Position numbers and translations under genes: made by a program
Shown: piece after piece, positions 11,492 through 19,189 of the stretch
Layout of the letters: each line of letters opens with the position of its first letter
Position numbering within the stretch: the stretch's first letter is position 1
Source of the DNA: Polaribacter septentrionalilitoris
GTDB taxonomy: Bacteria; Bacteroidota; Bacteroidia; Flavobacteriales; Flavobacteriaceae
Direction of reading: 5' to 3'
NCBI RefSeq assembly: GCF_009832745.1
Contig: NZ_VRMJ01000041.1
Span: forward strand, 5,001 to 69,000
DNA: 64,000 bases
Notes under the pieces: model-generated
Database searches by the model: none
The model's input: the letters and a program-made list of their open reading frames with translations, nothing else
What the model was told of the DNA's origin: nothing

Positions 11492-11522
11492 CAAAAGTAT
11501 ATATTTAATTTTTACTGACAAG
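11492..11522 (-). promoter_or_regulatory. Promoter of the porin-amt2 operon
   Basis: On the minus strand the -7 box TACTTTTG (11492-11499) matches TAnnTTTG exactly. A CTTG at 11519-11522 lies 19 bases upstream, the right spacing for the -33 element TTTG (one mismatch). The leader to the ATG is about 45 nt. Confidence 0.6.
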
Positions 11523-11704
11523 GGGTGTGTTTTCCGAAAACGTTGTATTTTTGAGTTAGACCCTTAAAAAAAAGGGGGTTATTTTGAGATAAACACATTT
11601 TTAGTTTTCTTTAACATAAAAAATATAGGGTTCGTAAAAAAGTTGTTAATAATTTTGAGATATTCATAAAAATGCACCTTTTCTAAAAAAAAATGTAATT
11701 ATTG

Positions 11705-11712
11705 TACATTTG
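11705..11712 (+). promoter_or_regulatory. Promoter -7 box of truA, nearly at the start codon
   Basis: TACATTTG is an exact TAnnTTTG match. The truA ATG begins only five bases after the box, so transcription would start at or next to the A of the start codon. That would give a leaderless mRNA. The -33 region is only a weak match (cttttct). Confidence 0.5.
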
Positions 11713-11717
11713 TGGTT

Positions 11718-12500
11718 ATGAAATACTCAAATTCTTATCTAATTGGTTTGCAATTTCTCGGTTTTCGTTTTTCTGGATGGCAAAAACAAATAAATGCCAA
11801 AACTTTGCACGATATGGTAGATAAAACCCTGTCTTTTGTTTTTGATAATCAAAACTACAAGACGATTGGTGTGGGGAGAACAGATGCTAAAGTTTCTGCA
11901 AATACCTATTATTTTCAGCTGTTTGTTGATGAGGTTTTAGAGGAAAAGGTTTTTATGGATAGTTTAAACAACAACTTTTCTGCAGATTTTAGAACTATAT
12001 CTATTGAGAAAGTTGATTTAACTTTTAATATAATCAATGCTCCTAAGGTTAAAGAATATCACTATTACTTTTCTTTTGGTGAAAAGAATCATCCTTTTGC
12101 GGCACCTTTTATGACTGCTGTTAAAGAAGATTTAGATATTGCTTTGATGATGAAGGGGGCAAAATTGTTTCAAGGGGAACATTATTTTCATAAATATTGT
12201 ACTAAACCATCTGAGAATACTGTTTTTAAGAGAATCATTGATTTTTGTGAAATTGTTGAGAATGATATTTTAACGGCAAGCTTTTTTCCAGAGAACTCTT
12301 ATATATTAAAGGTAAAAGGAAAAGGGTTTTTGCGATATCAGATTAGATTGATGATGGCAACTTTATTTGAATTAGGTAAAGGAAATCAGGCTTTAGCTGT
12401 TATAGAGGCTTCTTTGAAAGAAGATAATGACAGAAAGTTTTTGAGGAATATTGCACCTGCTTCTGGTTTGCAACTCTATACTATCGAATTGGAACTGTAG
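11718..12500 (+). CDS. truA: tRNA pseudouridine synthase A
   Basis: TruA converts uridines 38-40 in tRNA anticodon stems to pseudouridine. The protein is 260 aa, normal for the family. The catalytic aspartate is D56 in GVGRTDAKVSA. A GTG at 11712 would add two residues, but it overlaps the promoter box, so the ATG at 11718 is preferred. The C-terminal half (KGKGFLRYQIRLMMATLFELGKG) matches the conserved RNA-binding core. The gene stands alone, with its own promoter and a stem-loop after it. Confidence 0.93.
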   Translation: MKYSNSYLIGLQFLGFRFSGWQKQINAKTLHDMVDKTLSFVFDNQNYKTIGVGRTDAKVSANTYYFQLFVDEVLEEKVFMDSLNNNFSADFRTISIEKVDLTFNIINAPKVKEYHYYFSFGEKNHPFAAPFMTAVKEDLDIALMMKGAKLFQGEHYFHKYCTKPSENTVFKRIIDFCEIVENDILTASFFPENSYILKVKGKGFLRYQIRLMMATLFELGKGNQALAVIEASLKEDNDRKFLRNIAPASGLQLYTIELEL

Positions 12501-12505
12501 TTGAC

Positions 12506-12543
12506 AAGGATGCTGCGTGAGCGATAGGAATGGCATCCTTTTT
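12506..12543 (+). terminator. Terminator-like stem-loop after truA
   Basis: The stem AAGGATGC / GCATCCTT (8 bp) encloses a 19-base loop (tgcgtgagcgataggaatg) and is followed by TTTTT, six bases after the truA stop. The large purine-rich loop is unusual for a simple terminator. Confidence 0.65.
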
Positions 12544-12684
12544 ATGCTCAACTCGATTTGGTAGCTGAAGAGAATTACTAACTTATTACAGTAGAAAGAT
12601 GCTGGTGTAAATACAGCATAAAAAGATATAATGGATAGCGCGGTTTTTGTTTTTCTCAAAAACACGCTCAAAAAAAATAATAAA

Positions 12685-12711
12685 CCTACAAGGTTTTGGA
12701 AACCTTGTAGG
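12685..12711 (-). terminator. Terminator of acyl-CoA dehydrogenase gene
   Basis: A perfect 12-bp stem with a three-base loop (CCTACAAGGTTT, TGG, AAACCTTGTAGG). On the minus strand it is followed by a T-rich tract and lies nine bases after the stop codon of the upstream gene. Confidence 0.8.
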
Positions 12712-12719
12712 AAATTTGG

Positions 12720-13862
12720 TTAACCTTTAATGACTCCTCTAGAAATTACAATTTTCTGAATTTCTGAGGTGCCTTCGTAAATCTGAGTAATTTTTGCATC
12801 ACGCATCAAGCGTTCTACATGGTATTCTTTAACAAAGCCATTTCCTCCGTGAATTTGAACAGCTTCAACAGTTTGTTCCATGGCTACTTTACTAGCGTAT
12901 AATTTTGCCATGGCAGATGACATGTCGTAATTATTACCTTGATCTTTATCCCAAGCCGCTTTCATGACTAACATTCTTGCAGCTTCAATTTCTGTGAACA
13001 TGTCTGCTAATTTAAAAGCAATTGCTTGATGATTACAAATTTCCGTGCCAAAAGCCTTACGCTCTTTTGAGTATTTTAGAGCCAATTCGTATGCGCCTGA
13101 GGCAATTCCTAAAGCTTGAGCAGCAATACCAATTCTACCTCCAGAAAGTGTTTTCATAGCAAATTTAAATCCAAAACCATCTTCTCCAATTCTATTTTCT
13201 TTTGGTACTTTTACGTCATTAAATTGAAGTGTGTGGGTGTCTGAACCACGAATTCCTAGTTTGTCTTCTTTTGGGCCTATATGGAAACCTTCCATTCCTT
13301 TTTCAACGATAAATGCATTAATGCCTTTATGGCCTTTTTCTCTATCGGTTTGCGCAATGACCAAATATACATCTGAGCGTCCACCATTTGTAATCCAGTT
13401 TTTTGTACCGTTAATCAAGTAATGATCTCCTTTGTCTATTGCAGTTGTAGCTTGAGAAGTTGCATCAGAACCTGCTTCTGGTTCACTTAAGCAAAAAGCA
13501 CCCAAAAATTCACCTGTAGTTAATTTCGTCAAGTATTTTTGCTTCTGTTCTTCAGAGCCATAAGCTTCTAAACCATAACAGACTAATGAATTGTTTACAG
13601 AGACCATTACTGAAGCTGAAGCATCAATTTTTGACAGTTCTTCCATAATTAAGACATAAGAAATAGCGTCCATTCCGCTACCACCATATTTAGGATCAAC
13701 CATAATCCCCATAAAACCTAAATCGCCCATTTTTTTCACTAATTCTTGTGGGAACTCTTGTTTATTATCTCTTTCAATAACGCCAGGTAATAATTCGTTT
13801 TGCGCAAAATCTCTAGCAGCATCACGTATCATGATATGTTCTTCTGTTAAACTAAAATCCAT
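12720..13862 (-). CDS. Acyl-CoA dehydrogenase
   Basis: An FAD-dependent acyl-CoA dehydrogenase of 380 aa, the normal length, catalysing alpha-beta desaturation of acyl-CoA in fatty-acid or branched-chain amino-acid breakdown. Both family signatures are seen (GAFCLSEPEAGSDA and QIHGGNGFVKEYHVERLMRD) and the catalytic glutamate lies in IYEGTSEIQ near the C-terminus. The frame stays open to 13928, but homologues start at MDFSLTEEH and a perfect promoter box lies inside the longer frame, so 13862 is chosen. It most resembles the short/branched-chain (butyryl-CoA-like) group; the substrate is not settled by sequence alone. Confidence 0.92.
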   Translation of the reverse strand: MDFSLTEEHIMIRDAARDFAQNELLPGVIERDNKQEFPQELVKKMGDLGFMGIMVDPKYGGSGMDAISYVLIMEELSKIDASASVMVSVNNSLVCYGLEAYGSEEQKQKYLTKLTTGEFLGAFCLSEPEAGSDATSQATTAIDKGDHYLINGTKNWITNGGRSDVYLVIAQTDREKGHKGINAFIVEKGMEGFHIGPKEDKLGIRGSDTHTLQFNDVKVPKENRIGEDGFGFKFAMKTLSGGRIGIAAQALGIASGAYELALKYSKERKAFGTEICNHQAIAFKLADMFTEIEAARMLVMKAAWDKDQGNNYDMSSAMAKLYASKVAMEQTVEAVQIHGGNGFVKEYHVERLMRDAKITQIYEGTSEIQKIVISRGVIKG

Positions 13863-13897
13863 TGTTGTGTTTTTATTAAATTCGTAATTTAAAGCTC

Positions 13898-13929
13898 CAA
13901 AGATATCGATTTCGTAATATATTATCAAT
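13898..13929 (-). promoter_or_regulatory. Promoter of acyl-CoA dehydrogenase gene
   Basis: The minus strand reads TATCTTTG at 13898-13905, an exact -7 match, with ATTG at 13926-13929 at the -33 distance. The leader is about 30 nt. It faces away from the anmK gene that begins at 13953. Confidence 0.6.
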
Positions 13930-13952
13930 AAAGTTTTCTTAATTTTACGGAT

Positions 13953-15008
13953 ATGAATAAAGATTATGTTTTTGTAATTGGGTTAATGTCTGGAACTTCG
14001 TTAGACGGAATAGATTTGGTTTATGTGAAGTTTGATAAAAATGACTACAGAAATTTTGAGATTATTGAAGCAGAAACCGTGTCTTATTCTTCTAAATGGA
14101 AAAAGACTTTGCAGAAAGCGATTGAATACTCTGGTGAAGAATTGAAAAGATTAGATAATGAATATGGATGTTTTTTAGGAGAAACTATCAATAACTTTAC
14201 AGCAAGCCACAAGATAAATAAGATAGATTTTATTGCTTCTCATGGACACACAATTCTACATCAGCCTAAAAAAGGAATAACACTTCAGATAGGTAGTGGA
14301 AAAGAAATCGCAAAAATTACCAATACAAAAGTAGTTTGTGATTTTAGAACCCAAGATGTAAAACTAGGAGGTCAAGGGGCACCTTTAGTTCCTGTTGGAG
14401 ACGAATTGTTATTTTCTAATTATGATTACTGTTTAAATTTGGGAGGTTTTTCTAATGTATCCTTCAAAAAAGTAGGTAAAAGAGTAGCGTTTGATATTTG
14501 CCCTGTAAATATCGTGTTAAATCATTATGTTGCTCAATTGGGTTTTCAATTTGATGATAAAGGACAAATCGCGTCTAAAGGAACTCTTAATCAAAAGCTT
14601 TTAGATGAATTAAATAGATTAGAATTTTATAAAAAAATACCACCAAAATCTTTGGGTTTAGAATGGGTTCAGGATCATGTTTTTCCATTGATTGATCGAT
14701 TTGAAACTAATATTCCTTCAATATTAAGAACATTTGTAGAGCATATTGCAATACAGATTTCTAAAATTATAGATAGTAATTCAATCTTAATAACTGGTGG
14801 TGGAGCGTTCAATTCTTTTTTGATTAGTAAGATTCAGGCCAAAGCTAAAATTAAAATTACATTACCAAATAAACAATTTATAGATTTTAAAGAAGCTTTA
14901 ATTTTTGCCTTCTTGGGTGTGTTAAGAGTTGATAATCAGGTTAATTGTTTGTCTAGTGTAACAGGTGCTTTAAAAGATCATTCGTCAGGTGTTGTTTTTT
15001 GTCCTTAG
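13953..15008 (+). CDS. anmK: Anhydro-N-acetylmuramic acid kinase
   Basis: AnmK phosphorylates and opens 1,6-anhydroMurNAc released from peptidoglycan, giving MurNAc-6-phosphate for cell-wall recycling in the cytoplasm. The 351-aa protein opens with the family signature GLMSGTSLDGIDLV, and later shows SHGHTILHQP, GGQGAPLVP, LNLGGFSNVSF and the ITGGGAFN motif of sugar kinases. The start lies six bases after a box TAATTTTA (13940-13947), a near match to the -7 element, so it too may be read from a very short leader. It is divergent from the acyl-CoA dehydrogenase gene. Confidence 0.93.
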   Translation: MNKDYVFVIGLMSGTSLDGIDLVYVKFDKNDYRNFEIIEAETVSYSSKWKKTLQKAIEYSGEELKRLDNEYGCFLGETINNFTASHKINKIDFIASHGHTILHQPKKGITLQIGSGKEIAKITNTKVVCDFRTQDVKLGGQGAPLVPVGDELLFSNYDYCLNLGGFSNVSFKKVGKRVAFDICPVNIVLNHYVAQLGFQFDDKGQIASKGTLNQKLLDELNRLEFYKKIPPKSLGLEWVQDHVFPLIDRFETNIPSILRTFVEHIAIQISKIIDSNSILITGGGAFNSFLISKIQAKAKIKITLPNKQFIDFKEALIFAFLGVLRVDNQVNCLSSVTGALKDHSSGVVFCP

Positions 15009-15023
15009 GATTTCTTTAAAAAA

Positions 15024-15054
15024 TTTGAACCCTCAATTTTTTACCCTAAATTTG
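15024..15054 (+). promoter_or_regulatory. Promoter of the Glu/Leu dehydrogenase gene
   Basis: TTTG (15024-15027), then 19 bases, then TAAATTTG (15047-15054). Both elements match the Bacteroidota consensus perfectly. The start of transcription would be near 15060, which leaves a leader of about 125 nt. Confidence 0.7.
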
Positions 15055-15106
15055 TGAAGTATCAATAGATAGTATAAAGCTTAAAAAATGAACCAATTGT
15101 AACTTT

Positions 15107-15120
15107 TCCCCAGCTGGGGA
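15107..15120. promoter_or_regulatory. GC-rich perfect palindrome in the dehydrogenase leader
   Basis: TCCCCAGCTGGGGA is a 14-base perfect palindrome in an otherwise very AT-rich leader, 63 bases before the start codon and downstream of the promoter. It could be an operator (a repressor dimer site), or a weak RNA stem; it has no loop and only a short TTTT after it. Confidence 0.35.
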
Positions 15121-15183
15121 TTTTAATTGTAGATTAAAAATTGTTTGAAAAGACAAAAAGTAAAATTGATTTAAATTTTTAAG

Positions 15184-16410
15184 ATGAAAGAATTATTAAA
15201 AAGATACGAAAACAAACAGCCAGAAATTATTTTTAACTGGAAAGATAGTGAAACTGAAGCAGAAGGTTGGACAGTTATAAACTCTTTAAGAGGAGGTGCT
15301 GCAGGAGGAGGAACCAGAATGAGAAAAGGCTTAGATGTAAACGAAGTGTTGTCTCTAGCGAAAACTATGGAGGTGAAGTTCACAGTTTCTGGGCCAGCAA
15401 TTGGAGGAGCAAAATCTGGAATTAATTTTGACCCACAAGATCCTCGTAAAAAAGGAGTTTTAGAAAGGTGGTTCAAAGCGGTTTCGCCACTGTTAAAAAA
15501 TTATTACGGTACAGGAGGAGATTTAAATGTAGATGAAATTCATGAGGTAATTCCAATTACCGAAGAAAGTGGAGTATGGCATCCTCAAGAGGGTGTTTTT
15601 AATGGTCATTTTAAACCAACAGAAGCTGATAAGATAAATAGAATTGGTCAGTTAAGGCATGGGGTGATAAAAGTCATAGAAAGTGAATTTTATTCCCCTG
15701 ATATTGCGAAAAAATATACAATAGCAGACATGATTACTGGTTTTGGTGTAGCAGAAGCTGTAAAGCACTATTACAGTATTTATGGAGGCGATGTAAAAGG
15801 AAAAAGAGCTGTTATTCAAGGTTTTGGAAATGTAGGGTCGGCAGCAGCTTTTTATTTGGCGCAAATGGGAGCTAAGGTTGTTGGAATTATAGATAGAGTT
15901 GGAGGTGTAATAAATGAAGATGGATTTTCTTTTGAAGAAATTAAAACGTTTTTTCTTAGAAAACACGGAAACACACTGATTGCGGAGAATATGATTCCGT
16001 TTGATGAGATTAATGAAAGAATTTGGAGTTTACAATGTGAGATTTTTGCACCATGTGCAGCGTCGAGATTGGTAACACAAAATCAAATAAATCAAATGAT
16101 AAGTTCTGGATTAGAGGTTATTTCTAGCGGAGCAAATGTACCATTTGCAGACAAAGAAATATTCTTTGGTTCTATCATGGAAGACACAGATAAAAAAGTA
16201 AGTTTAATTCCAGATTTCATATCCAATTGTGGTATGGCAAGGGTTTTTGCTTACTTTATGGAAAGAAGGGTGGAGATGTCTGATAAAGCAATTTTTGATG
16301 ATACATCAAAAGTAATTAAGAAAGCATTGCAAAGAACATTTGCAAAAAACGGTTCTAAATATAATATAAGTGAAACCGCTTTTGCAATAGCTTTGAAAGA
16401 ATTGATATAA
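15184..16410 (+). CDS. Glu/Leu/Phe/Val-type amino-acid dehydrogenase
   Basis: An NAD(P)-dependent amino-acid dehydrogenase of 408 aa. The N-terminal dimerisation/substrate domain has GGAAGGGTRMRKGL and the lysine-bearing VSGPAIGGAKSGI, the place of the catalytic lysine. The C-terminal Rossmann domain has VIQGFGNVGSAAAFYL and an IFAPCAASRLVT segment. It would deaminate an amino acid (glutamate, leucine or valine) to the 2-oxo acid and ammonium, or run in reverse. The missing PF in the usual GGxK context and the length fit the group annotated as Glu/Leu/Phe/Val dehydrogenase in Bacteroidota; the true substrate is not certain. It has its own strong promoter, and nhaD follows 25 bases after its stop. 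Confidence 0.85.
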   Translation: MKELLKRYENKQPEIIFNWKDSETEAEGWTVINSLRGGAAGGGTRMRKGLDVNEVLSLAKTMEVKFTVSGPAIGGAKSGINFDPQDPRKKGVLERWFKAVSPLLKNYYGTGGDLNVDEIHEVIPITEESGVWHPQEGVFNGHFKPTEADKINRIGQLRHGVIKVIESEFYSPDIAKKYTIADMITGFGVAEAVKHYYSIYGGDVKGKRAVIQGFGNVGSAAAFYLAQMGAKVVGIIDRVGGVINEDGFSFEEIKTFFLRKHGNTLIAENMIPFDEINERIWSLQCEIFAPCAASRLVTQNQINQMISSGLEVISSGANVPFADKEIFFGSIMEDTDKKVSLIPDFISNCGMARVFAYFMERRVEMSDKAIFDDTSKVIKKALQRTFAKNGSKYNISETAFAIALKELI

Positions 16411-16435
16411 ATATAAAAACAAACAAACAACTAAA

Positions 16436-17836
16436 ATGGAATCAGTAATTATTATTGTATTTGTAATGGGTTATCTAGCAATAACCTTAGAGCATAATTT
16501 AAAATTAGATAAATTAATCCCCGCCCTTATAATGATGGCCGTCTGTTGGGCAATTGTTGCGTTAGGAGTGGATTCTTTTTCGAATTGGTTTGATTCCGCA
16601 AATCACGGTTTAGTTGAAGGTTTTAAAGAAATGGTGCATGATGATAAAATGCATTTGGTAGAGGAAACGTTATTGCATCATTTAGGCAAAACAGCAGAAA
16701 TATTAGTCTTTCTTTTAGGGGCAATGACCATTGTAGAAATTATTGATTATTTCGATGGATTCTCAACCATAAAAAGTTTTGTGAAGACCAAAAAGAAAAA
16801 AAGTATACTGTGGATATTTTCGATTTTAGCCTTTGTTTTATCTGCTATTATTGATAATTTAACAGCTACAATTGTATTGATTTCAATACTTCAAAAAATT
16901 GTAAAAACTAGAGAAGATAGAATTTGGTTCGCAGGTTTAATTATAATAGCTGCAAATGCTGGTGGAGCATTTTCTCCTATTGGAGATGTAACTACCACGA
17001 TGCTTTGGATTGGAGATAAAGTAAGTACAGGAATGTTATTTGCATATCTGTTTATACCTTCATTACTATGTATGGTAATCCCTTCTTTTATCGCTACTTT
17101 TTTACCGGCTTTCAAGGGTGAAATTGATTATGAAGAAGAAGTTGAAAAACCAAAAAACCCTCATAGTGCAAGAATGTTATATTTAGGACTAGGGGCTATT
17201 GTTTTTGTGCCGATTTTTAAAACTGTAACACATTTGCCTCCCTATGTTGGTATGATGTTGTCTTTGGCAGTTGTAGCAACATTCGCAGAAATTTACAGTA
17301 ATTCTAAGTTCTCAATTTCTAGTATAGATGGTGAGCAAGCAGAAGAGCATGCAGAGCATGCAACGCACAGTCCTGTTCATGCTTCCTTATCTAAAATTGA
17401 GATGCCTAGTATTTTGTTCTTTTTAGGAATTTTAATGGCAGTAGCAGCTTTAGAGTCTCTAGGAATCTTATTTAATTTTGCAGATAGCTTAAAACAAGGA
17501 ATTCCTTTAATTGGTACAGAGTTAGATGGAACAGTAGTTTCTGATTTAGTGGTAATTTTATTAGGAATTGGTTCTGCAGTAATAGATAATGTACCTTTAG
17601 TTGCAGCAAGTTTAGGAATGTTCTCAGAGCCTTTAGATAATCCTTTATGGCACTTTATAGCTTTCTCTGCAGGAACAGGTGGAAGTATGTTAATTATTGG
17701 TTCTGCTGCAGGAGTAGTGGCAATGGGAATGGAGAAAATAGATTTTTTCTGGTACTTAAAGAAAATTTCATGGTTAGCATTAATTGGTTTTTTAATCGGG
17801 TCTGCATCATTTGTAATTATAAGGATGTTTATCTAA
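16436..17836 (+). CDS. nhaD: Sodium/proton antiporter NhaD
   Basis: An inner-membrane Na+/H+ antiporter of the ArsB/NhaD (ion transporter) superfamily, 466 aa with about 12 to 13 hydrophobic segments. Conserved polar residues in membrane segments are visible: IDNLTATIV, ANAGGAFSPIGDVTTTMLW, and near the C-terminus VIDNVPLVAA and GTGGSMLIIGSAAG. NhaD proteins are typical of marine and halophilic bacteria and keep cytoplasmic sodium low. A histidine-rich hydrophilic loop (EEHAEHATHSPVHA) lies in the middle. It probably shares the upstream dehydrogenase promoter. Confidence 0.93.
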   Translation: MESVIIIVFVMGYLAITLEHNLKLDKLIPALIMMAVCWAIVALGVDSFSNWFDSANHGLVEGFKEMVHDDKMHLVEETLLHHLGKTAEILVFLLGAMTIVEIIDYFDGFSTIKSFVKTKKKKSILWIFSILAFVLSAIIDNLTATIVLISILQKIVKTREDRIWFAGLIIIAANAGGAFSPIGDVTTTMLWIGDKVSTGMLFAYLFIPSLLCMVIPSFIATFLPAFKGEIDYEEEVEKPKNPHSARMLYLGLGAIVFVPIFKTVTHLPPYVGMMLSLAVVATFAEIYSNSKFSISSIDGEQAEEHAEHATHSPVHASLSKIEMPSILFFLGILMAVAALESLGILFNFADSLKQGIPLIGTELDGTVVSDLVVILLGIGSAVIDNVPLVAASLGMFSEPLDNPLWHFIAFSAGTGGSMLIIGSAAGVVAMGMEKIDFFWYLKKISWLALIGFLIGSASFVIIRMFI

Positions 17837-17858
17837 TACAGTTTATTAAAGTCTTTAA

Positions 17859-17897
17859 ATGTCATTCTGTACAATTTTCAGAATGGCATTTTTTTTG
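17859..17897 (+). terminator. Terminator of nhaD
   Basis: The stem ATGTCATTCTG / CAGAATGGCAT (one mismatch) encloses nine bases and is followed by eight T. It lies 22 bases after the nhaD stop. Confidence 0.8.
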
Positions 17898-17980
17898 ATA
17901 ATTAAAAAAAGGATTAGAAATTGTAAAACAATTTTAAAAAAGAATCCTCGTTATTTACATAGAACTTAAAAGAGAATTAA

Positions 17981-18670
17981 ATGATTTCATTTTTTCAGGA
18001 TAATAAAGAGTTGATAGAAGAAACAGTGTCAAAAGAAAAAACACTATCTATCTATCAATTAATTATGGATGGTGGTTTAGGAGGGCAAATCATTATAGCC
18101 TTACTTTTTGTGCTGTTGTCAGTGGCATTGTATATTTATTTTGAACGATTTTTCGCCATAAAAGCAGCTTCAAAAGTGGATAAAAACTTTATGAATCAAA
18201 TTAAAGATTACGTATCAAATGGTAAGTTAGAATCTGCTAAAGCACTGTGTGAAAGTAAAAATACACCAACCTCTAGATTAATTGGAAAAGGAATTTCTAG
18301 AATTGGTAAACCTCTTGAAGATATCAATACAGCAATAGAGACCACAGGAAAATTAGAAATTTATGAATTGGAGAAAAATGTAAGTGTTTTAGCAACTATT
18401 GCAGGAGCTGCACCAATGATTGGTTTTTTAGGAACTGTTATTGGGATGATTGTAGCAATTCATGAAATTGCTAACGCAGGTGGTCAAATTGATATTAAAA
18501 TGCTTTCTGATGGATTGTATACAGCAATGACAACTACAGTTGCAGGTTTAATTGTGGGTATTATTGCTTATATTACTTACAATCATCTAGTCGTAAGAAC
18601 GAATAAGGTTGTATACCAAATGGAAGCAAAATCAGTGGAGTTTTTAGATTTATTAAACGAGCCAGTATAA
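17981..18670 (+). CDS. exbB: MotA/TolQ/ExbB family proton channel
   Basis: An inner-membrane channel subunit of 229 aa. One membrane helix lies near residues 27-50 (GGQIIIALLFVLLSVALYIY), then a cytoplasmic part, then two helices near 135-160 and 180-205 (APMIGFLGTVIGMIVAI, TTTVAGLIVGIIAYI). With ExbD and the TonB-like protein encoded next, it would use the proton gradient to power TonB-dependent outer-membrane transport. The exbB-exbD-tonB-like order supports an energising complex rather than MotA or TolQ, but a TolQ-like role cannot be excluded. Confidence 0.88.
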   Translation: MISFFQDNKELIEETVSKEKTLSIYQLIMDGGLGGQIIIALLFVLLSVALYIYFERFFAIKAASKVDKNFMNQIKDYVSNGKLESAKALCESKNTPTSRLIGKGISRIGKPLEDINTAIETTGKLEIYELEKNVSVLATIAGAAPMIGFLGTVIGMIVAIHEIANAGGQIDIKMLSDGLYTAMTTTVAGLIVGIIAYITYNHLVVRTNKVVYQMEAKSVEFLDLLNEPV

Positions 18671-18757
18671 ATGAGTTTTAAAGTTCGTGAGTTGAAAGTT
18701 TATAAAGTTGAACTTTTTTAACTTTAAAAACGTTTCAATTTTAAAAACTAATTTCAA

Positions 18758-19150
18758 ATGAATATAAGAGGTAGAAATAAAGTAGATCCATCTTTCAATA
18801 TGTCATCAATGACAGATATAGTTTTTCTTTTGTTGATATTTTTCATGCTCACATCAACCTTAGTTACTGTAAGTGCAATTGATGTGTTACTGCCAAAAGC
18901 AGGAGGAAAAACTGAAAATAACAAATCAGTTGCGGTAACAATTACCAATACATCTCAATTTTATATTGATAAAACTAAAGTAAGTTTATCAAAATTAGAA
19001 AGCGCAATTTTAAATAGTGTAGGTGTTGATAAAAAGAAAACAATTGTGATTCGTGGAGATCAAAACGTGCCTTATAAAAATGTGATGAAAGTTATTGATA
19101 TCGCGAATAAAAATAAATTAAAAATGATTTTAGCTGTAAAAGGCAGATAA
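18758..19150 (+). CDS. exbD: ExbD/TolR family protein
   Basis: A 130-aa inner-membrane protein with one N-terminal helix (MTDIVFLLLIFFMLTSTLV) and a periplasmic domain. The essential proton-carrying aspartate is D20. The C-terminal half (KTIVIRGDQNVPYKNVMKVIDIANKNKL) is the standard ExbD/TolR fold. It lies between exbB and the TonB-like gene, with 87 bases to the former. Confidence 0.9.
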   Translation: MNIRGRNKVDPSFNMSSMTDIVFLLLIFFMLTSTLVTVSAIDVLLPKAGGKTENNKSVAVTITNTSQFYIDKTKVSLSKLESAILNSVGVDKKKTIVIRGDQNVPYKNVMKVIDIANKNKLKMILAVKGR

Positions 19151-19189
19151 ATACAAATATCATGTTGAGCTTGTCGAAACATCTTTAAA

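Noticed and set aside
11562..11580. The ccctt-A-run-aaggggg stretch upstream of truA as a terminator
   Set aside because: The paired arms are only about five bases, no T-run follows on the plus strand, and no gene ends nearby on either strand.
12393..12671. A 92-codon frame on the minus strand over the truA end and the following gap
   Set aside because: It overlaps truA and two hairpins and encodes no recognisable protein; its composition is that of a chance frame.
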